Made by a program: the position numbers and the translations under genes. A DNA stretch of 64,000 nt from positions 227,580 to 291,579 of the forward strand of contig NZ_FNPV01000003.1 of assembly GCF_900107405.1 (NCBI RefSeq). The letters run 5' to 3'. The stretch comes from Tindallia californiensis. Lineage in GTDB: Bacteria; Bacillota; Clostridia; Peptostreptococcales; Tindalliaceae. Every line of letters starts with the position of its first letter. Position 1 is the first letter of the stretch. The notes beneath the pieces were generated by a model. It was not told the DNA's origin and searched no databases. It worked only from the letters and a program-made list of their open reading frames with translations. Positions 50,702 through 58,473 of the stretch are shown piece by piece.

Positions 50702-51517
50702 TTAACTTTTTGCTTCTTTCTCGTCTCCCTGCCATCCTAGAAAAGCAGACAGCTTATCCGTTGCTTCTTTCAATCCTTCTTTAACAGAGTCAACCTTGCT
50801 ATAGGTTTGTCTGATGCTGGCTCCGCTCACACTGATAGCGGCAACAATTTCATTTTTATAATCTCTTACCGGCATTGCAATACAAGTAAGTCCTGCGCAA
50901 AATTCTTCATCGTCCACACTAAAGCCTTGCTTTCTTATTCTTTTTAATTCATCCATTAATTCATCAATCTCTACAATCGTAGCCGTCGTATATGCCTGAA
51001 GTTCCCGATTCCCAAGTATCTTCAGAATTTCCTCTTTGGTCATTTCGCAAATCAGTGCTTTTCCCATGGCCGTTGCGTGAAGGGATTCTCTGGATCCTAT
51101 CTGTAAATTTGCAATCAGCGAAGCTTTTGGACTTACTTTCGATATTGTCACCACGCTATCATCAACCCGTACACCCAGGTTAACCGTTTCTTCATACCGA
51201 TTGCACAGTTCTTGTAAAATACCTATATCAAAATTATATAAATTTCGCTGCCGAGGAATCATATTCCCTATTTCAAAGAGACGCCAACCCAATCTATATT
51301 TTTTGGTATCTTCGCATTGTTCGATATAATTGCGAGCCAATAATGTGTCCAATATCCGATGCACAGTGCTTTTTCCGATGTTTAGCCGATTGCTTAATTC
51401 GCTGACACCTAAACCTTCCTGATATCCTTCTGAAGATAGTATTTCCAGAACTTCCAGCGCCTTATCAATGGTCTGAACCGGATAACGTGGTGCCTGGTAT
51501 GTTTTTTCTTGCCCCAT
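50702..51517 (-). CDS. IclR-family transcriptional regulator
   Basis: This is a 271-residue regulator. The winged helix is at about residues 15-75 (VSELSNRLNIGKSTVHRILDTL); the effector domain has LHATAMGKAL and AGLTCIAMPVRD, typical of IclR. It is the first gene of the catabolic cluster and probably controls it. Proteobacterial ectoine clusters normally use MocR/GntR-type EnuR and AsnC-type regulators, so an IclR protein here is different. Confidence 0.92.
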   Translation of the reverse strand: MGQEKTYQAPRYPVQTIDKALEVLEILSSEGYQEGLGVSELSNRLNIGKSTVHRILDTLLARNYIEQCEDTKKYRLGWRLFEIGNMIPRQRNLYNFDIGILQELCNRYEETVNLGVRVDDSVVTISKVSPKASLIANLQIGSRESLHATAMGKALICEMTKEEILKILGNRELQAYTTATIVEIDELMDELKRIRKQGFSVDDEEFCAGLTCIAMPVRDYKNEIVAAISVSGASIRQTYSKVDSVKEGLKEATDKLSAFLGWQGDEKEAKS

Positions 51518-51596
51518 TTCATCACCAATCCTTTTACAGATTTTTCTATTATCTCCGGAACCATCACCAACCGAAACCAGAACAATACCTAGGGCG

Positions 51597-51629
51597 AAAA
51601 AAGGTTTTCTGATAAGAGAAAACCTTTTT
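51597..51629. terminator. Bidirectional-capable terminator after the dehydrogenase gene
   Basis: AAAAAGGTTTTCT and AGAAAACCTTTTT form a perfect stem around GATAAG, with T-rich flanks on both strands. It ends the panB operon and isolates the IclR cluster. Confidence 0.9.
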
Positions 51630-51640
51630 CTTTTTTATAG

Positions 51641-52882
51641 TTAAATCCAACCTCTGGCTTTCATGGATTTCGATACTTTTTGCAAAGCGTTAATCCAAGC
51701 AGCATTTCTCATAGAGGTGTCTTTTTCCTGGGCTGTATCCATCGTTTCACGATATGCTTTTGTAATTTGCTCTTTTAATCGAGAATTAATGGTTTCAATA
51801 TCCCAGTAGCTATCCGTCAGGCCCTGAGTTCGTTCAAACGAACAAACAATAGCACTTCCACAGTTGGTTAATACATCCGGAACAATATGGATATTTCTTT
51901 CCTGCAGCATTTTTTCTGCTCCCGGTGTCACTGGACCGTTAGCCGCTTCCATAATTAGTTTCGCCTTAATTTTATCAGCATTTTCTTCATGAATAACACT
52001 TTGTACCGCCGCCGGAATAAGAATGTCGCAATCCAGCTCCAATACTTCTTCTTTATTGATTGCTTTTTCGCCGGCATACCCTTCCACGGATCGATTCGGA
52101 TGATTCAAGGAATGTTCTTCTAACTTTTCAATGTCAATACCTTTAGAGTCATAGACACCACCAAAATAATCAGCTACGCCCACTACTTTGTACCCTTCTT
52201 TATGCAGCAGACGGGCCGCTATTCGCCCCACATTTCCAAAACCTTGAATCGCAACCGTTGAACCTTTCGGTATATTCAAGTCTCTAACCGCTTCCATCGT
52301 AACAAAAAAAGCTCCCGTTCCTGTGGCTTCCATGCTTCCAACGGTTCCGCTAGTTTCAGCAGGTTTGTCATTGATGGCGGCAGGACTGTGGAAACCGTTT
52401 ATTTCTTCATACTCATCCAACATCCAAGCCATGGTTTTCGCACTAGTCCCAATATCAGCACCCGGAATATCTACCCAAGCACCTTTCATTGGCAGTTTGC
52501 GAATGTAGGCACGAGAAAGCCTTTCTAACTCACCTTCAGAAAGTTTTCCTGCATCTACTCGAACGCCACCTTTTCCACCGCCGGCGGGTATTCCGCCTAC
52601 CGCATGTTTAATCGTCATCCAGAACCCAAGAGCTTTCACTGTATCCAAATCTAAATCAGGCACAAATCTCAAACCGTTTTTTACCTGGCCAAGCGCATCA
52701 TTATAATGCACGCGATACGCCGTGAAAATTTCCAACTCTCCGTTATCCATCTTCATCGGTATTGCAAACTCAAAAATTCGTTTTGGTTGGCTAAGCATTT
52801 TAATGGCGTTTGGTTCAACATCCGCCATTTTAGCTGCTTCTTGCAGAGTTGTCAAGGCAGTTTGAAATGGATTTTTGCTCAT
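51641..52882 (-). CDS. Glu/Leu/Phe/Val dehydrogenase family protein
   Basis: This is a 413-residue amino-acid dehydrogenase. The substrate domain has the motif IPAGGGKGGVRVD with Lys104 and DIPGADIGT near residue 139; the NAD(P) domain has VAIQGFGNVGRIAARLL near 218. The usual GSLGRxEATG reads GTVGSMEATG, and GPAKGGIR reads GQVKNGLR, so it is divergent from standard glutamate dehydrogenases. Substrate could be glutamate or a branched-chain amino acid such as valine. The start at 52882 is preceded by GGAG; the frame is open 20 codons further. It is the last gene of the operon begun by panB. Confidence 0.85.
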   Translation of the reverse strand: MSKNPFQTALTTLQEAAKMADVEPNAIKMLSQPKRIFEFAIPMKMDNGELEIFTAYRVHYNDALGQVKNGLRFVPDLDLDTVKALGFWMTIKHAVGGIPAGGGKGGVRVDAGKLSEGELERLSRAYIRKLPMKGAWVDIPGADIGTSAKTMAWMLDEYEEINGFHSPAAINDKPAETSGTVGSMEATGTGAFFVTMEAVRDLNIPKGSTVAIQGFGNVGRIAARLLHKEGYKVVGVADYFGGVYDSKGIDIEKLEEHSLNHPNRSVEGYAGEKAINKEEVLELDCDILIPAAVQSVIHEENADKIKAKLIMEAANGPVTPGAEKMLQERNIHIVPDVLTNCGSAIVCSFERTQGLTDSYWDIETINSRLKEQITKAYRETMDTAQEKDTSMRNAAWINALQKVSKSMKARGWI

Positions 52883-52915
52883 CAAATCACTCCAATCCTT
52901 CATTATAGGGGGATT

Positions 52916-52952
52916 ACACCGCTCCCCGGCATCTTTTGCCATGAAGCGGTGT
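52916..52952 (-). other. Hairpin in front of the dehydrogenase gene
   Basis: ACACCGCT (52916-52923) pairs with AGCGGTGT (52945-52952), with an inner CCGGCA/TGCCATG-type stem. No T run follows on the minus strand. It lies 34 bp upstream of the start codon and may stabilise the downstream mRNA or limit read-through. Confidence 0.55.
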
Positions 52953-52982
52953 TATGTTTTGTAATACTAATATTAATATTAT

Positions 52983-53921
52983 CTATGGCTTCGGAATAGC
53001 AAGATCCTCTGTATGATCATTGAAAGTCAGATCATAATCACTATCATCGCACCATTCTTGACATAATTTAGCCATTCTTACTTTCACCTTCACAAGATGG
53101 TTTGTCATTGAATCATCATGCCATGCATTGTATAGGTCGCATTCGTTTTTGCCCGGCTCAAACTTAAAGTACACAGGAGCACAAATCCGTGCAATTTCAT
53201 CGGCTTCAAGATGGCGCTGATTGTTCCCCATGGAGTCAACCAGACTCATATAGATATCTAACGGAATATCCGTCACACTTCGAATAGCCGCAAACATTGG
53301 TAAAGATAGATCTGCCAAAGGATTGAAGCTATCCGCACCCATATCTGCCAGCATTTTAGCGTTAACAGCGTTTCCATGACCAGCAAATACAGAAATCTTA
53401 AATTTCACGTCTGCCGGAATCACACCATCAGCTCTTAGCTTATTTGCCAGATATAGAAGTCCTTCGTCCGGAATCAGAAATCCTCGAATCCCAACATCAA
53501 TGCATCTACTCAGCTCACGCAGCCACATATAAAGATTATCCTGACCCCGAACACGCATACCAGAAACATACCCTTCCGGTGTTCCGTATTGTTTTCCTGT
53601 ATCCCATCCACGGGTTGGCACCGGATTTACTAAGGTTTCCATTTTAGCGTCTGCACCGATTTGTGCATAATATTTCAGTTCTTGCTTATCCAAAAGAGCC
53701 GATCCACCAACAGTACCAATGACTCTATGGATCGTTACTTTCTTTGCTTCAGATTCTTTAACCAGGGTTTCAAAATTCGCTGCATTTTCTATGCCCGGAA
53801 TTTCATGTCTATAATGAGCTCCCCCTTCAAATGTTACTTTTGAAGAAGGCATGTCATAAAGATCTTTCAATGGAAATACGGTTTTTTCCTGGATATACTT
53901 TTCAATTGCTTTCATTGTCAT
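52983..53921 (-). CDS. Uncharacterised TIM-barrel-like protein (possibly distant U32-type)
   Basis: This is a 312-residue soluble protein that I do not recognise with certainty. Repeating strand-helix patterns (VTIHRVIGTVGG, KMETLVNPVP, VGIRGFLIPDEG, KFKISVFAGHG, MGADSFNPLADLSL, IPLDIYMSL, APVYFKFEPG) suggest a TIM barrel. The GADSFNPLADLSLP part recalls short U32-peptidase-annotated proteins, but the U32 cysteine signature is missing. It follows panB by 86 bp and precedes the dehydrogenase gene, with a good AAGGAGG site. Its job is presumably tied to ketopantoate or valine-type 2-oxoacid metabolism, but this is only context. Confidence 0.6.
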   Translation of the reverse strand: MTMKAIEKYIQEKTVFPLKDLYDMPSSKVTFEGGAHYRHEIPGIENAANFETLVKESEAKKVTIHRVIGTVGGSALLDKQELKYYAQIGADAKMETLVNPVPTRGWDTGKQYGTPEGYVSGMRVRGQDNLYMWLRELSRCIDVGIRGFLIPDEGLLYLANKLRADGVIPADVKFKISVFAGHGNAVNAKMLADMGADSFNPLADLSLPMFAAIRSVTDIPLDIYMSLVDSMGNNQRHLEADEIARICAPVYFKFEPGKNECDLYNAWHDDSMTNHLVKVKVRMAKLCQEWCDDSDYDLTFNDHTEDLAIPKP

Positions 53922-54007
53922 GTTTATTTCCTCCTTAGAAAAGATTCTTGTTAATAAGATGCACTCTGCCAGAAGTTAAGATTCCGGTTTATAAGCTTGC
54001 CACCGTT

Positions 54008-54856
54008 CTAATCAAACTCCTTGAAAAGTTTTTCAAATTCCTCAATAGGATCTGTAATATGATAGACATAATCATCCGATGGGAATACGCCTTCTTTTAC
54101 CTCTTTGATATATTGTTTATAGGCGTTTGTTTCTACTTCTGCCACTTCTGCATACTTCTTAACAAACTTCGGTGTAAAGGCTTGAAATTTACCAACCATA
54201 TCGCTACTGATCAACAACTGTCCGTCACAGGCGCCAGCACCAATTGAATATACAGGAATATCCAGTTTTTTCGTAATGAATTCCGTTAATTCCGGCGGTA
54301 CTGCTTCCACTAGGATAGAAAAGGCACCGGCCTCTTGCACGGCTAAAGCGTCTTCAATAACACCACGGGCGTTTTCTACGGTTCTTCCCTGTGCTTTGAA
54401 TCCACCTAACTGACCAGAACTTTGCGGTGTCAGCCCTATATGACCGATAACCGGTATCCCCGCATCCGTAATCGCACGGATTCTGCTTTGTATCCGGACA
54501 CCACCCTCCAACTTAATACAATCCGTGTCGGCTTCCTTCATAAAACGCACAGCATTGTCAACGGCCTGTTCATCAGACGACTGGTAAGATCCAAAAGGCA
54601 TATCTCCAATGATCCAAGTGTTTGGCGCTCCCCGGCGTACTGCCTGGCAATGAGAAATACAATCTTCCATTGTTACCGGAATCGTCCCGCTATACCCCAG
54701 CGTTACCATTCCCAGTGAATCGCCTACCAGCAACATGTCCATGCCAGCCGCTTCCGCAAACATAGCTGTCGGATAGTCATAGGCTGTAATCCATGCCACT
54801 TGTTCGCCGGCTTTCTTCATCTTAACCAGATCAAGAATACTCTTTTTCTTTGCCAT
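54008..54856 (-). CDS. panB: 3-methyl-2-oxobutanoate hydroxymethyltransferase
   Basis: This enzyme transfers a hydroxymethyl group from 5,10-methylene-THF to 2-oxoisovalerate, giving ketopantoate. The 282-residue protein has VAWITAYDYPTAMFAEAAG, the metal-binding LLVGDSLGMV, MPFGSYQ, the IKLEGG motif, GHIGLTPQS and LVEAVPPEL with the catalytic Glu. Length is about 20 residues above the minimum. panC and panD are not adjacent. It is the first gene of an operon with an unknown gene and a dehydrogenase, and its promoter has the same palindrome as that of fhs. Confidence 0.93.
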   Translation of the reverse strand: MAKKKSILDLVKMKKAGEQVAWITAYDYPTAMFAEAAGMDMLLVGDSLGMVTLGYSGTIPVTMEDCISHCQAVRRGAPNTWIIGDMPFGSYQSSDEQAVDNAVRFMKEADTDCIKLEGGVRIQSRIRAITDAGIPVIGHIGLTPQSSGQLGGFKAQGRTVENARGVIEDALAVQEAGAFSILVEAVPPELTEFITKKLDIPVYSIGAGACDGQLLISSDMVGKFQAFTPKFVKKYAEVAEVETNAYKQYIKEVKEGVFPSDDYVYHITDPIEEFEKLFKEFD

Positions 54857-55025
54857 TTGACGCTCTCCTCCTTTTGTAAACGTTTTCTTTCAGAACACCT
54901 TTTTAATCCGGAACACCCATCCATAATAGATAAGCATTCCGGCTTGTTAGCTTTAAAGGTCCAGCGGTCTTGCTTTTAAGACACTTCACTGATTCAACAA
55001 GACCCTTAGGCATTTCCTTGTTTTT
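54857..55025 (-). other. Leader of the panB transcript
   Basis: About 170 nt between the palindrome and the panB start. It can form GTCTTG/CAAGAC and CCGGAA/TTCCGG stems. Ten bases (AAAGGTCCAG on the plus strand, near 54954-54963) also occur in the fhs leader. No known riboswitch class was recognised. Confidence 0.4.
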
Positions 55026-55078
55026 TGGGAACGCCGTTCTAATAACTAGATAATATGATACTTCACTCACTATGTCAA
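55026..55078 (-). promoter_or_regulatory. Promoter and palindromic operator of the panB operon
   Basis: On the minus strand TTGACA (55073-55078) and TATTAT (55050-55055) are 17 bp apart. Seven bp after the -10 box lies TTAGAACGGCGTTCCCA (55026-55042), an inverted repeat with core GAACG-G-CGTTC. The same element stands at the same place in the fhs promoter. Its position over the start site suggests a repressor. Confidence 0.75.
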
Positions 55079-55129
55079 TGATTTTTGGTTATTTTTTTGA
55101 AATTTTTTAACTATTTCTTATTTTCTCAT

Positions 55130-55981
55130 TTACTTATGTTGCATTTTGCATGCTTTGATCACTTGTTTTGCCAAGACCGCCGTGGTGACAGATCCTACTC
55201 CACCGGGAACGGGTGTAAAAGCTCCTGCTTTACTCTTCGCCTCATCCTGATGAACATCCCCTGTCATATTCCCTTCTTCATCTACATTAATACCAACATC
55301 CGCCACAACAGCACCTTCTTTAATATGAGCTTCCCTTACAAATTCAGAACGTCCAATAGCCGCTATCAGAATATCGGCACCAGCCGTTATTTTTTCCAGC
55401 TCTTTTGTTCTGGAATGCGCCACAGTCACCGTTGCATTTTCTTGTAATAGCAATAGCGCCGCTGGTTTTCCCACCACCATAGAACGTCCAAGAACAACGG
55501 CATTTTTTCCTTCCAAAGGAATTTGATAATGCTTAAATATTTCCATCACCGCCATAGGAGTGCAGGGAACAAAACCACTTTCATCTCCCGTCAACAGCTT
55601 TGCTGTGTTTTCTGGATGAAGGCAATCTACGTCTTTTCCCGGAGCAATACTAACTTCAATCACCTTTTCATCAAGCTGTTTTGGCAATGGGCGGAATATC
55701 AAAATCCCGTGCACCAACGAATCTTCGTTAACCTCCTTGAGCGCTGAAAGAAAGGCTTCCTGAGTAATGTTCTCCGCTAATTCCACTTTTTTCGTCTTAA
55801 TGCCAATATCATCACAACGTTTTACAATCCCTCGTTCATAGGCAATATCATCTGATTTTTCACCCACCCGGATCAAAGCCAGGCAAGGAATAATGTCTTT
55901 TGATTCCAATACGGTCGTATCATTTTTTAATGCTTCCACAATGGCATCGGCCACCGGTTTTCCTTTAAGTAATTCATTCAT
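55130..55981 (-). CDS. folD: FolD-family methylene-THF dehydrogenase with altered cyclohydrolase site
   Basis: This is a 283-residue FolD homologue that links 5,10-methylene-THF, methenyl-THF and (as cyclohydrolase) 10-formyl-THF. The dinucleotide region AVVLGRSMVVGKPAALLL and the ending FTPVPGGVGSVTTAVL are normal, and Asp119 of KDVDCLHP is kept. Two known cyclohydrolase residues are changed: the Lys four residues after Tyr48 is Ile52 (YERGI for YxxxK), and the Gln of VQLPLP is Phe96 (IFRPLP). The protein may therefore be only a dehydrogenase. It follows fhs by about 180 bp with a hairpin between. The start at 55981 fits the AAAGG site. Confidence 0.9.
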   Translation of the reverse strand: MNELLKGKPVADAIVEALKNDTTVLESKDIIPCLALIRVGEKSDDIAYERGIVKRCDDIGIKTKKVELAENITQEAFLSALKEVNEDSLVHGILIFRPLPKQLDEKVIEVSIAPGKDVDCLHPENTAKLLTGDESGFVPCTPMAVMEIFKHYQIPLEGKNAVVLGRSMVVGKPAALLLLQENATVTVAHSRTKELEKITAGADILIAAIGRSEFVREAHIKEGAVVADVGINVDEEGNMTGDVHQDEAKSKAGAFTPVPGGVGSVTTAVLAKQVIKACKMQHK

Positions 55982-56093
55982 TTTCATCATCCTTTCTTTT
56001 CTAATGTCATATTCTTATTCTTCTCCGATACCCTTACTCTATCAAACTCTAACACTTATGGATAGAGCATAAAATATTATAAAGGGTATAACA

Positions 56094-56118
56094 AGAGGCG
56101 GAGAATTTCCCCGCCTCT
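56094..56118 (-). other. Hairpin between fhs and folD
   Basis: The minus-strand stem AGAGGCGG/CCGCCTCT is followed by TGTTATACCC, not a clear T run. It may partly terminate transcription or protect the fhs mRNA. Confidence 0.5.
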
Positions 56119-56162
56119 ATAGGCTGTTCACTATTTTATTGCATTGTTTCCTTAGAATAACC

Positions 56163-57839
56163 CTAGAACAAGCCTTGAATCATACCATCTTCATCAACAT
56201 CAATCATTTCAGCCGACGGTACCTTTGGCAATCCAGGCATTGTCATAATATCGCCCGTTAGCGCTACAATAAATCCAGCTCCCGCCGATACTTTTACCTG
56301 GCGCACAGCTACTGTAAAGCCTTCCGGCCTTCCAATCTTAGTCGGATCATCCGATAAGGAGTATTGACTTTTTGCCATGCAAATCGGCAGATTTCCAAAG
56401 CCTAGTTTTTCCAGTTTTGCAATTTCTTTTTCAGCTGCCGGCGATAGTTGAATACCATCAGCCCCATAGATTTTTGTCGCAATAGCTTCAATCTTTTTAG
56501 CAATAGGAGCCTCTACATCATAGGCATACTTGAAGTTGCTTCCATCGTTTTCTTCAATAAGCCGAAGCACTTCTTCCGCTACTTCCACGCCGCCTTTGCC
56601 ACCTTTCGCCCAAACTTCAGACAAGGCTACATTAACACCCTGAGCCTGGCAAGCCTCCCGAACCATAGCCAGTTCAGCTTCCGTATCAAGAGGGAACCTG
56701 TTAATTGCTACCACTACCGGCAATCCAAATACATCGGTCATGTTTTCTACATGCTTCATCAGATTAGGAATGCCTTTTTTAAGCGCTTCCAGGTTTTCTT
56801 CATTCAGGTCTGCCTTTTTCACGCCACCATGAGATTTCAAAGCTCGCACCGTAGCCACAACCATAACAGCATCCGGTTGAATTCCCGCCTGACGGCATTT
56901 AATATCTATAAATTTCTCTGCGCCTAAGTCGGCACCGAAACCTGCTTCCGTCACCACATAATCAGCAAAATGCATCGCTGTCTGTGTAGCCGCTAAAGAG
57001 TTGCAACCATGAGCTATATTCGCAAAAGGGCCACCATGAATAAAGGCCGGTGTTCCTTCCAGCGTTTGCACTAGATTAGGCTTTAAAGCATCTTTTAACA
57101 GAGCTGTCAGGGCTCCCTGAGCATTCAGATCATTAGCTGTAATCGGCTGATCGTCGCGTGTGTACGCCACAACCATACGACCCAGTCTTTCTTTAAGGTC
57201 TTTTAGGTCTGTCGCCAGGCAAAAAGCCGCCATTACTTCTGACGCAACGGTAATATCAAACCCGTCTTCTCTTGGCACACCATTTCCTTTACCGCCCATA
57301 CCATTAACCATGTTTCTAAGCTGCCGGTCATTCATGTCCATCGCACGTCTCCAGGTAATTTTACGATTATCAATACCTAGCTTGTTGCCTTGTTGGATAT
57401 GGTTATCGATCAGAGCCGCCAAAAGATTGTTCGCCGTCCCGATCGCATGGATATCACCAGTAAAATGAAGGTTGATGTCTTCCATTGGAATTACCTGGGC
57501 ATAACCACCGCCAGCCGCTCCCCCTTTCACCCCGAAGACAGGCCCTAGGGATGGCTCTCTTAAAGCTACAATGGTTTTCTTCCCTAAATAACTAAGGGCA
57601 TCAGCCACTCCAATGGTGGTAGTGGTTTTTCCTTCTCCTGCCGGAGTTGGATTAATGGCTGTTGTTAAAATCAATTTTGCTTTCTTGCCTTCTTTTGCTT
57701 TTTTTACATGCTCTGTGGACACTTTCGCCTTATACTTCCCGTAAAGATCCAGATCATCTTCTGTCAGATTCAGTTGTGCGGCTATTTCCCGAATGTCCTG
57801 GGGAGTTGCTTCCTGTGCAATTTGAATATCTGTTTTCAT
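56163..57839 (-). CDS. fhs: Formate-tetrahydrofolate ligase
   Basis: This enzyme makes 10-formyl-THF from formate, THF and ATP, key to acetogens and purine or amino-acid fermenters. The 558-residue length is standard. The P-loop region is [15 protein letters not shown] near residue 65, followed by [22 protein letters not shown] and [10 protein letters not shown], and the folate-binding part of family type. AAGGAGG precedes the ATG. It has a long structured leader and a promoter with a palindromic operator. With folD it can feed or drain methylene-THF. Confidence 0.97.
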   Translation of the reverse strand: MKTDIQIAQEATPQDIREIAAQLNLTEDDLDLYGKYKAKVSTEHVKKAKEGKKAKLILTTAINPTPAGEGKTTTTIGVADALSYLGKKTIVALREPSLGPVFGVKGGAAGGGYAQVIPMEDINLHFTGDIHAIGTANNLLAALIDNHIQQGNKLGIDNRKITWRRAMDMNDRQLRNMVNGMGGKGNGVPREDGFDITVASEVMAAFCLATDLKDLKERLGRMVVAYTRDDQPITANDLNAQGALTALLKDALKPNLVQTLEGTPAFIHGGPFANIAHGCNSLAATQTAMHFADYVVTEAGFGADLGAEKFIDIKCRQAGIQPDAVMVVATVRALKSHGGVKKADLNEENLEALKKGIPNLMKHVENMTDVFGLPVVVAINRFPLDTEAELAMVREACQAQGVNVALSEVWAKGGKGGVEVAEEVLRLIEENDGSNFKYAYDVEAPIAKKIEAIATKIYGADGIQLSPAAEKEIAKLEKLGFGNLPICMAKSQYSLSDDPTKIGRPEGFTVAVRQVKVSAGAGFIVALTGDIMTMPGLPKVPSAEMIDVDEDGMIQGLF

Positions 57840-58168
57840 GATTGTCGTCGCCTCCTTAAATTTTGCTTTTCTTCCTTTATAAATCCTATTAAATAAGTTT
57901 CCAGTCCTCTGATAACGCTTTACGTCATCAAAGGTCCAGAATGCATTACCCGGAGACGCCGCACCGCTTTTCCTCCTCCTTTTAGAGGGAGGTTTTGCCG
58001 TGGCATCATCGGATAAATATGTTCACATGCAAGGATGCATGTCCATATTTTACAATTTATCACAGTACCGTCACCATTTCGTCAACATTTTTATTTTAGC
58101 GCCACCATCTTTTCTATTTCAGCACAGGATAAAAAACGTTTAAATTGATATAACTTTAACAGCATCCC
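57840..58168 (-). other. Long structured 5' leader of fhs
   Basis: About 330 nt of RNA precede the fhs start. Three stems are clear on the minus strand: an imperfect palindrome around GACATGCA/TGCATGTG (58017-58049), a CCTCC/GGAGG hairpin (57972-57992), and a 12-bp stem CCTTTGATGACG/CGTTATCAGAGG with loop TAAAG (57907-57935). Between the last two lie conserved-looking GC-rich segments able to form further pairs. It does not match THF, ZTP, SAM, c-di-GMP or glycine riboswitches as I know them. Confidence 0.55.
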
Positions 58169-58217
58169 TTGGAACGCCGTTCCAATATAGATTATAATAA
58201 AGCTCCGGCAATGTCAA
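58169..58217 (-). promoter_or_regulatory. Promoter and palindromic operator of fhs-folD
   Basis: On the minus strand TTGACA (58212-58217) is followed by TATAAT (58191-58196) with 15 bp spacing, or by TAATCT with 17. Five bp after TATAAT is a perfect 17-bp inverted repeat, TTGGAACG-G-CGTTCCAA (58169-58185). The panB promoter carries a close copy in the same position. Confidence 0.78.
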
Positions 58218-58313
58218 TGATAATTCTCATAATCTATCAAAATATTTGAATATTCGTTCCTTATCTTTTTCATTTATAATGGCTATTTTCAGCCCTTTCA
58301 GCATTCATTCAAT

Positions 58314-58342
58314 TTGCATTTTTTAGTAGGTCATGTTAGAAT
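58314..58342 (+). promoter_or_regulatory. Promoter of the glycine betaine transport operon
   Basis: TTGCAT (58314-58319) and TAGAAT (58337-58342) are 17 bp apart. The start codon is about 130 bp downstream behind an AT-rich leader. It is divergent from the fhs promoter. Confidence 0.6.
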
Positions 58343-58473
58343 GCATAATGTCACGGCCCATTTTTTATGTTTATATGTTTATAATGCGTATGTTTATGGG
58401 TATATAGTAATAGCCATTGGGATGAAAAAGGAAATAAAGAAAGATCACTTCCCAATAGAAAGGAGTTGAGTAC

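Noticed and set aside
52983-53921. U32 peptidase
   Set aside because: The cysteine-containing U32 signature is not present; only a vague barrel-like resemblance remains, so the gene is listed as uncharacterised.
57840-58060. Known riboswitch (THF, ZTP, SAM, c-di-GMP-I, TPP, cobalamin) in the fhs leader
   Set aside because: Pieces such as GGCAAAACC and TCTCCGGG look suggestive, but the conserved cores of these classes could not be lined up in order. It is kept only as an unidentified structured leader.
58169-58185. LexA box at the fhs promoter
   Set aside because: The half-sites GAAC and GTTC are present, but the spacer is 3 bp rather than the 4 bp of LexA sites, and fhs/panB are not SOS genes. 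It is treated as a different operator.
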